64,000 nucleotides of DNA from Cladocopium goreaui (lineage: Eukaryota; Sar; Dinophyceae; Suessiales; Symbiodiniaceae), in NCBI GenBank assembly GCA_947184155.2, contig CAMXCT020000113.1, positions 699,182-763,181 of the forward strand, written 5' to 3'. The position numbers and the translations under genes are program-made. This document shows positions 36,565 through 43,658 of this stretch, piece by piece; position 1 is the stretch's first letter, and each line of letters begins with the position of its first letter. The notes beneath the pieces are model-generated. The model did not search any database. It had not been told where the DNA came from and saw only the letters and a program-made list of their open reading frames with translations.

Positions 36565-39500
36565 CTAGCCGCTTCTTGCAGCTTGAAGCCGAGCCACATC
36601 AGCCGCATTTACGGTCTGACGACCCTGCTGGGTGAGAAGGACCTGGTCCACCCTGTCCAACATGGATGCATCCCACCTGAGGCGGTAACATACCACCCAT
36701 TTGGCGACAGCCGTGGATGTAGGACGGGCCATCTTCGTCGGGACAATCACCTTGTTACCTTTCCAATAGCTGCGTAGGAGAAGCAAGAAGGGCTTGCACC
36801 TATTGCCCCAAGTCTGGCGTCCTTTCTCTGGGACTGCCTCCTCATTGTCGTACCAACGCTTCTTGTAACACCACGGCCCTTGATATCCAGTGTGTAGGTT
36901 GAAGGACACAAAAAGCTGCAGCCCTGAAATTTGGGACAGCGGCACTGAGCTGGTCAACATACCTGGCCCCCAAACTGTCCACCAGTCATGCAGCTTCTGC
37001 AAATTGACCTCTCCATACCGACGCACCAAAGATGTCGGAATTTCCCAAGCCACCGGTGCCACTTGAACCTGTGTCGGCAGTGCAACAACCTGCGGTACCA
37101 TCTGCACGGGCCGCTGTTCGGCTGCTGCCATTTTCGATGTCTGTAAGAGCACCCGAAGTATTGCGGAGTGCAACTGCCGGTAAAATTCAAGTGCACTCCG
37201 CAGTTGTGTCCACACGGCCCAAAATTCAGGCTCACGGCGGTAGTTAATGGCTTCTGCCGCCTTGTCTGTCAAATTGTTGTGCCAGTAGACCCATTGCTCC
37301 AGTGGATCCAACGCTCGATGTATTTCACCATGAGAAACAACCTTTCTGATTTGGATCAAGTCTTCATTGCCCCGCACCCAAGCATGTAGCTGTCCCCACA
37401 GATCAGAGTGAGGTCCATTGCGCCTCCACCGTTTTCGTTGCAAAGCTTTGTTGACTCCACGCACCACACTCTGACAGTCACACCACAAGCGCACACGCCT
37501 GCGGTGCATTACTGCCCAACGTATTGCATGTAATGCCGCTGTCAGCTCCGCTCTGAATGCCGTTTGGCACAAGCCTGAGACATGGCCTCCCATGAGGACT
37601 TGGTTATCTAAAATCCCAACTCCAGAAACCAAGGTCACGGCCCAGCTTGCAAATCGAAGCTTCACTTCTTTCGGAAAAGCACTTGTACCATCCATGAAAA
37701 GTTCCAGCAGCTGCGAGTCACTACCTGCTGGTGGTTCTGCTGGTGACATCCGACAAAGTCCATCAGACCGAAGCAACATCCCCGCAAAAACTTCCCACTC
37801 CGGCAACAAAACAGGCCAACCGTGATCAACCAAACAAGGAGGGAGAGTGACAAGGGCACGCTGTTGCGCAGGAGTAAGATGAGACCGACAGGCAGCAAAG
37901 TGCGGGCAAATCCAGGCCCGATGATGAAATCCATCTTTGGCAGGGCACCATGGACACTTGTCTGTTACTCCCGGCTGGAACTTCGCCCGGCCATTCTGGG
38001 TGAAAAGGGTTCCATCAAGGTGACACCGCAAGAAAACCAAGTCAGCAGGACCAAAAACCGACAGGGCTCTGTAGAGTTCTGGCAAGTCCACATTTGCCAG
38101 TCCATCAAAGGTAGATCGATGACCCAGTTCACGAGCCAACACGGAGCCCCAAGAGAGCTTAATGCGAAGAACCAACTCATCCCAGGAGATAGACATCAAG
38201 CTGAAGGTACCCAAACGGTCCTGCACTAGGCCTTGACCCCCAATGCCCCATCCAAGTCGCTGCAGTCGGGAACATAAAATAGCCGTGGGACCATTCTGGG
38301 GTAAGGGTTCACCACTCCCAGCAAACAGGCCCAGCAGAGGTTCAACTTGGTCAGACCCCAATTCCCGAACATCCCGCACCGTCTGAACAATGGACCAGGC
38401 CTCAGGGTCTGTCATCAAAGCAGAAGCAACCAAGTGCAAGTAGGGATTTGAGCCTTTCTTGTCAGCCCTGAGTGCACGCACAGCACCTGCTCGCAAAGTC
38501 TTGTAATGACATGCACCCAAATGGACAACTGAGATGCCATGAAGAGCCCGTGGCCACGCCATCATGTGTATGGCTGTCACCTTGAAGCGGTATGGCCCCT
38601 GGCTGGCACGGAGTCTGATCCACACCTGCGGCATTTTGGAGAGCCTGGCTTGAAGACTGGAGTTATGACAATGGCGACTAAAGTTCTGGTGTGCCCCCAA
38701 GTTTCTGGCTGCCAAAGTCACTGCGACAGTACTGCTGCCTCTGAAATCACGGCGAGCAGTAGCTTCTGTGGACCAGACCCTCGTCTTTGAAAGGTCAATG
38801 GCCAAGTCCAAGTGGCCAGTGAATTGCTCAATGGAAGTCCAGATCCTAGGCAAGGCCTCAGCACATCGAAACATCACACCCCAGTCATCAACAAAAGTAC
38901 GCAAGTCCACTGCCACCTCCAAACCACCCAGCCACCAATCCAAAATCCAGTCAATCATTGTCATGCCAAAAACCGACAGTGCACAACCTTCAGGAAGCCC
39001 ACAGTTGGAAGAAATGGGAAGGCCCACTGAACGACGGACTTTGAAGCGCCTAGTTTGGCCTGAAACAAACGCAACCCACGCCCGAAGGACAGGTTCGGGG
39101 AAACCCATCAAGACCAAAGCCCACCACAGTGGCTGGCGGGGGATGTTGTTGAAACACTTTTGAATGTCCATCAGGAGCCCATGCAGACCTTCCCCATTAA
39201 GATATGCAAGTTCCATTGCTGACGCAAGTTCATACCAAATGGTTTTGGCTTGTCGGGCCGGGACACCCCCATGGACACTAGCCGGAAGGAGGCTGGAGAC
39301 TGAGTGCAAGGCCTCTCGTGCACGCTCTGACGACCAGATCCGGTAAGCCAAGCTGTAAACCACCACAGGACGGAACTCATCCACACTCTGGGCATTAGGC
39401 GTCTTAGCAAGACTGGCCACAAATCCACTGGCCATTTGGATGGGCCATCCCGCCCCCCTCTCAACTGCCCTGTAAATTCCAAGAAGGGCTTCACAGGCCG

Positions 39501-39978
39501 TCTCAGGTAACGCCATCAGATCAGGTTGAGAGACCCCGTCCGGACCTCGTGCTGCTTTCGGCTTCTTATGCCTAACCGCTTGTTGAAACCTGGCAACATC
39601 CCATGGGGTGGAAGACCATTGGATGGGTTTGGCCGTCCTTTCCAAGAAACCACAAATTTGATCCCACTGGCCAGGCTGGACGTGGGAGTGTTTATTCCAT
39701 CTATCCTTCCAGACTTGGGAAAACCTTGCCAAAATGGCCTCATCTGAACTGATAGCACGTTCCTGTGTGAGCACATGACCAGGTTGAATGCCATCCACAG
39801 CAGTCAGCCAAACCTGATCTTCATGATGCACCACCACTTCAACCACCCGTCCCTCAACCACCACTGGCAAGTCATCAAAGAGCTGAGCAGGACGAGTCAG
39901 TACAACGGACTGGTCATCAGGACGTACTTCCTCAACTCCAACTTCAACCCTATCCAGAAGCGTGTCGGCTTTAGGCAA
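36565..39978 (-). CDS. LINE ORF D: reverse transcriptase - RNase H
   Basis: A 1,137-residue frame that copies element RNA into DNA during insertion. Residues ~135-420 form the RT: GPDG (145-148), RPVVV (203-207), motif A with D271, motif B G327-S335 (GLPEGCALS), motif C F362-V-D-D365. A Cys/His cluster at 675-697 (CPWC…H…C…C) looks like the zinc-knuckle-like region downstream of LINE RTs. RNase H spans ~755-915 with D763, E811, D834 and D905, plus H883. The last ~200 residues are unassigned. The frame opens just after a TGA, its first codon is TTG, and the first Met is residue 155, inside the RT domain. It is therefore probably entered by a -1 shift from ORF C, which it overlaps by 82 nt, unless a 1-nt lesion split an original endonuclease-RT fusion. 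I found no canonical X XXY YYZ slippery heptamer in the overlap. Confidence 0.93.
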   Translation of the reverse strand: MPKADTLLDRVEVGVEEVRPDDQSVVLTRPAQLFDDLPVVVEGRVVEVVVHHEDQVWLTAVDGIQPGHVLTQERAISSDEAILARFSQVWKDRWNKHSHVQPGQWDQICGFLERTAKPIQWSSTPWDVARFQQAVRHKKPKAARGPDGVSQPDLMALPETACEALLGIYRAVERGAGWPIQMASGFVASLAKTPNAQSVDEFRPVVVYSLAYRIWSSERAREALHSVSSLLPASVHGGVPARQAKTIWYELASAMELAYLNGEGLHGLLMDIQKCFNNIPRQPLWWALVLMGFPEPVLRAWVAFVSGQTRRFKVRRSVGLPISSNCGLPEGCALSVFGMTMIDWILDWWLGGLEVAVDLRTFVDDWGVMFRCAEALPRIWTSIEQFTGHLDLAIDLSKTRVWSTEATARRDFRGSSTVAVTLAARNLGAHQNFSRHCHNSSLQARLSKMPQVWIRLRASQGPYRFKVTAIHMMAWPRALHGISVVHLGACHYKTLRAGAVRALRADKKGSNPYLHLVASALMTDPEAWSIVQTVRDVRELGSDQVEPLLGLFAGSGEPLPQNGPTAILCSRLQRLGWGIGGQGLVQDRLGTFSLMSISWDELVLRIKLSWGSVLARELGHRSTFDGLANVDLPELYRALSVFGPADLVFLRCHLDGTLFTQNGRAKFQPGVTDKCPWCPAKDGFHHRAWICPHFAACRSHLTPAQQRALVTLPPCLVDHGWPVLLPEWEVFAGMLLRSDGLCRMSPAEPPAGSDSQLLELFMDGTSAFPKEVKLRFASWAVTLVSGVGILDNQVLMGGHVSGLCQTAFRAELTAALHAIRWAVMHRRRVRLWCDCQSVVRGVNKALQRKRWRRNGPHSDLWGQLHAWVRGNEDLIQIRKVVSHGEIHRALDPLEQWVYWHNNLTDKAAEAINYRREPEFWAVWTQLRSALEFYRQLHSAILRVLLQTSKMAAAEQRPVQMVPQVVALPTQVQVAPVAWEIPTSLVRRYGEVNLQKLHDWWTVWGPGMLTSSVPLSQISGLQLFVSFNLHTGYQGPWCYKKRWYDNEEAVPEKGRQTWGNRCKPFLLLLRSYWKGNKVIVPTKMARPTSTAVAKWVVCYRLRWDASMLDRVDQVLLTQQGRQTVNAADVARLQAARSG

Positions 39979-42353
39979 TCACGGCAGTCCTGAAAGACAT
40001 AGGCTAAACCTTGGGCCCGACGGTGCTTGGCATGCTGGTACCTCTGGCTAATCAAGGTTTGCTCATACTTCATAACAAACTGTTGAAAGCCCAAGAAGAG
40101 GCCCTGTGCAAAGTCCAAATCAGGGCAAAGCAACGGTAAAGTCCCCCTAAGACGAGGCTCCAAACCCTGTGCCACCCACCAGTCCCCGAAACCTCCTGGA
40201 AATCCAACTGCAGAACGGATGGCCCTCCAGGTTTCATCACAGCTGATCCGTCCACTCCAAGTTGTGACCCCCTTGGCAAGGATACGGGAGAGTGACTGCA
40301 AACGCCGAAGCTGCTTGAAGAATCTGGCATGCTGCAAGCTGACTCCCAGGTAAGAGGGTTGGACATCTCCTGGTCGGCCTTTCTTCACAGGTGCCAAGTG
40401 CTCCTTGACCTTCTTGGGTTCCAATACACTGGCTCTGCCGAGCTGACCCTTCAAAACTGGAACCCCCTGGTGACGCACCCAACACTTAGCCTGTGTTTCA
40501 ACCTGATTCCAAAATTGGGCATAGGCCAAGGAGAGGTCTCCGCTTCCAGGCGGTTCAACTTGGCAAGTCCATTCTTTTGGCCACGGAAACTGAGAAGGAG
40601 CAGGCCAGGAATCAACATTAACAACGAGGCCCTCATGGGAAAAGGTAGCCATCACCGCTGCATGGTCAGCCCAATGATCAAACTCAACGCGAACAGACAC
40701 CAAGACCCGCTGAAGTTCTGGGGAAATCCACAATTGGTCAATTCTTTTGGAACCCCTCCCCGTAGCTTCGACTGATTGACCTGTGCGCCAAGCGCGCAAA
40801 TCTTGGACCTCTCGAAAACCCAGCATATGGAGGCGACTGAGCTGCTCCAATTCCTCTGGCCCAAAGTTGAAGTCCCCACCTATGGCCCTAGGCCCAGATG
40901 CTTGGCAGCCTACCCTGTCGACCAAATCAGCCAACATGGCATCCGTTTGATACCGCGCCTGTTTGTGGGAGGCATTGCAGGGGTAGCCATACAACATGCC
41001 AACCGTGACCCAAGTATCCGCCAAGGAAACCCCAACTACTTGAACTCTCGCTGAAGAGTACACCTGGGCATCAAAAACATGGGGCAAGGGACGCGCTGGA
41101 TACTTGGAGACCATCAGAACCCCTGAGTGTACGCCTGTGTCGGTATGTTGTCTAGGCTGACATGGCGCCCCAGGCACTGCATACTTCCATGTACTACCCA
41201 GCATATTCAATCCCTTTTTGAAAGCTGTCAGGCCCCGCTGGGAAAGATGGGTTTCGGACAAAATCCAGACATCACCTGACATGTGGTTGACCTGATCCAA
41301 CTTGCCATTAAGCCCGGATGGATTGGCAATTCCAAGAGTCCATGAAGTGGCAACGGCCGGACCCGGATGCAGGGCTTCTCCAACGCGCAACAAATTGCAA
41401 AGTGCAAACAAAAGGAACCACCTTCGGAAAACTGTACAAGTCGATACAGACACGGAACCCCCAGGTACCTGCCTCTTGGTGGAAAAGGCCAAAGTCCAAC
41501 CGCCTACTTTGCCCTGCAGTAGCCTCTGGGCACACCACATTAGGCATCGTTTGGAAACCGTCCACCAGGTGAAAACAATCCACAAGGCACACTGCACGCA
41601 CTTAAGCACCTCATTGTTATACCATGCAGATCTGAAGGGTTCCCTTAAACTCAACAGCCTGCAACAAAGTCCAGAAAGGCCAAACACCCAAAACGGAGAG
41701 TGGCCTGGAGTCCATAAGGCCAAGGGCCAAAAAAGTCCAGCGCGGCCCAAAATCCACAAAACACCTGGAATGGCCCGCAGTGACAACTGAGCACACCACC
41801 TGAGGCATTGCGTAGAAACAATCCAGCTGAGAAAGACGATCCACATTGCATGCTGCACGTACTTGAGCCGTTCATGTATAGACCGTGCACCACTTCGTTG
41901 AAACCACCAACTCAGCATCTGATCACCAACTCCAGAGAAAACAAACACCGCCGGCAAACAGTGGCCTGGAATCCAAAAGGCCGAGGGCCAGGAAAGTCCA
42001 ACGCGGCCAAAAGTCCACCCAACCCTCTGCCCTGGTTCCTGCATGGTCGAACCAAACCACTGAAGGCGTTTCTTGGAGGCTACCCAACAACAAAAAACCA
42101 GCCACACTACACAACGCACACACCTGAGCACCGCAGGTTCATAACAGGCCCCACTGGATTGTGTCCTCAAAGTCCAGATCCGACAACCTGGTGCCAAAAG
42201 TCCAAAAGCCCAAGAAGGATAACAGCCGAGAGTCCAACTGGCCAAAGACAAGAAGAGCCCAATGCAGTTCAACGTCCAAATGACCCACGTTACCAATCCA
42301 AGCAGATGACCACCACATGTTGCGACCCAATCGTGCATGGCAGTCTGATGCAC
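39897..42353 (-). CDS. LINE ORF C: hydrophobic repeats + APE-type endonuclease
   Basis: An 818-residue frame starting right after the readthrough-like UGA. Residues ~25-285 are three 87-residue Trp/Cys/Leu-rich repeats. 'LLRVGEALHPGP' (321-332) resembles the start of many dinoflagellate LINE endonuclease ORFs. The exonuclease-endonuclease-phosphatase domain covers ~337-572: N344, E367, GDFN (493-496), RIDQ (537-540) and ADH with D563-H564. This enzyme nicks target DNA to prime reverse transcription. Residues ~590-818 form the linker that normally leads into RT. No AUG context was used for the start: the frame is continuous upstream with ORF B except for the UGA, and the first codon after it that could serve is GTG, with ATG six residues in. 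The catalytic set is complete. Confidence 0.92.
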   Translation of the reverse strand: MHQTAMHDWVATCGGHLLGLVTWVIWTLNCIGLFLSLASWTLGCYPSWAFGLLAPGCRIWTLRTQSSGACYEPAVLRCVRCVVWLVFCCWVASKKRLQWFGSTMQEPGQRVGWTFGRVGLSWPSAFWIPGHCLPAVFVFSGVGDQMLSWWFQRSGARSIHERLKYVQHAMWIVFLSWIVSTQCLRWCAQLSLRAIPGVLWILGRAGLFWPLALWTPGHSPFWVFGLSGLCCRLLSLREPFRSAWYNNEVLKCVQCALWIVFTWWTVSKRCLMWCAQRLLQGKVGGWTLAFSTKRQVPGGSVSVSTCTVFRRWFLLFALCNLLRVGEALHPGPAVATSWTLGIANPSGLNGKLDQVNHMSGDVWILSETHLSQRGLTAFKKGLNMLGSTWKYAVPGAPCQPRQHTDTGVHSGVLMVSKYPARPLPHVFDAQVYSSARVQVVGVSLADTWVTVGMLYGYPCNASHKQARYQTDAMLADLVDRVGCQASGPRAIGGDFNFGPEELEQLSRLHMLGFREVQDLRAWRTGQSVEATGRGSKRIDQLWISPELQRVLVSVRVEFDHWADHAAVMATFSHEGLVVNVDSWPAPSQFPWPKEWTCQVEPPGSGDLSLAYAQFWNQVETQAKCWVRHQGVPVLKGQLGRASVLEPKKVKEHLAPVKKGRPGDVQPSYLGVSLQHARFFKQLRRLQSLSRILAKGVTTWSGRISCDETWRAIRSAVGFPGGFGDWWVAQGLEPRLRGTLPLLCPDLDFAQGLFLGFQQFVMKYEQTLISQRYQHAKHRRAQGLAYVFQDCRDCLKPTRFWIGLKLELRKYVLMTSPLY
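41499..42281 (-). repeat. three tandem 261-bp repeats inside ORF C
   Basis: Protein-level repeats start at residues 25, 112 and 199, exactly 87 residues apart, with a fourth start near 286. Each begins W(T/I)(L/F)…G(L/V)…, continues with W-P-x-A-x-W-x-P-G-type sequence and later a Cys-rich 'VLKCVQCALWIVF'-like segment. The DNA copies are diverged but have kept the frame and contain no stop. Each unit holds one or two helices hydrophobic enough to cross a membrane. Confidence 0.85.
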
Positions 42354-42368
42354 AACTGGGCACCGTCA
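42326..42368 (-). promoter_or_regulatory. candidate stop-codon readthrough element (UGA-CGG + hairpin) between ORFs B and C
   Basis: ORF B ends GAG-TGA-CGG (stop at 42,368-42,366) and the same frame continues as ORF C. After the spacer CGGTG, CCCAGTTGTGCAT pairs with ATGCACGATTGGG: 13 uninterrupted base pairs (11 Watson-Crick, 2 G-U) around the 9-nt loop CAGACTGCC. UGA followed by CGG or CUA plus a 3' hairpin is the known type II readthrough layout of several plant RNA viruses and alphaviruses. The hairpin is seen directly; its activity is inferred. Confidence 0.65.
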
Positions 42369-43649
42369 CTCTTGGCGAGGACGTTTGGCAAGCAAAGTTT
42401 CAAATTGACACATCTGCTTGCTGAACATATTGTCCAGCATGGTCTGCTGGTGGTTCACCTGCTGTCGGAACTGCTCCTGGAAGGCATCTTGGAATCCCTG
42501 GATGGTGGAAGCCTGAGCTGCAATGGCACTTTCAAAGTGGGTTCCTTGTTGCTGAATTTGACCCCTGAGTTCTTGCATCTGTGTGGCGGTCTCCTGAGCA
42601 TTCTTCTGCGTTGCAGCGGCAATGACCTGAGTTTGGCCTTGAAGCTCTTGGAACTGTTGCTCAAGGGCAGCCACCCGACTGGCTTGGCCTTCTTCAGAGT
42701 CCACCTCCATTGTCCCTTTGGGGATCTGTGCCATCACTTCAGCAATGACCTTCTGCGTCATGTCCTCAAGAGGGTTGCCAATCTGGAACGTGGCTGTCTT
42801 TGAAGGCAAACGGCTGGCTGCTTTGGCCCATGGGTCATGCTGCTGGATATAGTCCTGTTCCCCTGCCTTGGAAATCATAGACTCCGTGGTGGAAGTTGCT
42901 ACCACCTTTGGCACAACCTTCTCAGGCACCGAGGCTTCATCTTCTTTGGCAATCATGACATCACCGTGAGCCATGCGGATGACCTTTTTTGGAGGTTCCT
43001 GCACTGCTTGCACCCTGAACATCAATCCATGGACGTGTGTCTTTGCTGCCACGGCATGAATTGGTTTTGCAACCCATCCAATGGAGTGCAACATCTGAGT
43101 CACTGAGGTCTGCAGTGTGCCAAAGTCAAAGGGTCCCACCAAAAAGGTCTGTCGCTTGCCTGGCGGCAGGAAAGTCTGGCCTGGTCGCAACTTGGAGAAG
43201 ACCTCCGCTGCATGTTCGGCTCTGCACCTCAATCCCATCTTAAGACCTAGACGGGCCATGCCGACAACGTTGGCAACTGTCTGCCTTTGGACAAGCAGCT
43301 GAGCTTCATCTACCTTGGGCATCCAGATGACAGTGAACTCATGAGACGGATGTCGGCCATCGATTGACTTCGGTTCAAGAAAAACCCCATCATGTCCTGA
43401 GAAATGTTGAACCTGCATCTGCATGCATTCAGGCAATCGCATATGGGCTGTAAACAGCTCTGCTCGATCTGGCGCAGCGCTCTTGAAGTCCAACATCAAC
43501 CATTGTTTCCCCCAAACTTCCAAAACTGGGGACTCCATCGGGTAATCTGGCGACTTATGCCAGCTTTCACATCCACAGCACTCCTGGTCAAGGCACTTTT
43601 GAAGAGGAGGTACCTGTGCAAAGATATGCAACAACGGATGCATGACCAC
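42366..43649 (-). CDS. LINE ORF B: coiled-coil ORF1-like protein
   Basis: A 427-residue frame in the same frame as ORFs A and C. A Cys-rich patch lies at 19-31 (C…CCxC…H), and a basic/hydrophobic mixed region at ~105-225 may be an RRM-like or other small alpha/beta fold (inference only). Residues ~315-415 form a long Gln/Ala-rich heptad pattern, a probable coiled coil, and the end is basic (KRPRQE). LINE ORF1 proteins are typically coiled-coil, RNA-binding and trimeric, which fits its place between the accessory and the replication enzymes. The first ATG is codon 3 (43,643). A separate start there or readthrough of the upstream UGA would both work. No gag-type CCHC knuckle was seen. Confidence 0.8.
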   Translation of the reverse strand: MVMHPLLHIFAQVPPLQKCLDQECCGCESWHKSPDYPMESPVLEVWGKQWLMLDFKSAAPDRAELFTAHMRLPECMQMQVQHFSGHDGVFLEPKSIDGRHPSHEFTVIWMPKVDEAQLLVQRQTVANVVGMARLGLKMGLRCRAEHAAEVFSKLRPGQTFLPPGKRQTFLVGPFDFGTLQTSVTQMLHSIGWVAKPIHAVAAKTHVHGLMFRVQAVQEPPKKVIRMAHGDVMIAKEDEASVPEKVVPKVVATSTTESMISKAGEQDYIQQHDPWAKAASRLPSKTATFQIGNPLEDMTQKVIAEVMAQIPKGTMEVDSEEGQASRVAALEQQFQELQGQTQVIAAATQKNAQETATQMQELRGQIQQQGTHFESAIAAQASTIQGFQDAFQEQFRQQVNHQQTMLDNMFSKQMCQFETLLAKRPRQE

Positions 43650-43655
43650 CTCAGA

Positions 43656-43658
43656 TCA
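43656..43658 (-). promoter_or_regulatory. in-frame UGA between ORFs A and B
   Basis: Context CCA-TGA-TCT-GAG. The frame is open on both sides and ATG follows five codons after the stop, so either termination-reinitiation or readthrough could express ORF B. Only weak downstream pairing was seen (GAGGT with ACCTC about 40 nt on). This stop lacks the CGG/CUA context of the second one. Confidence 0.4.

Noticed and set aside
41808..42803. 331-codon plus-strand frame opposite the endonuclease and coiled-coil ORFs
   Set aside because: Lies antisense to frames with clear protein motifs and repeats; its own sequence has no recognisable domain.
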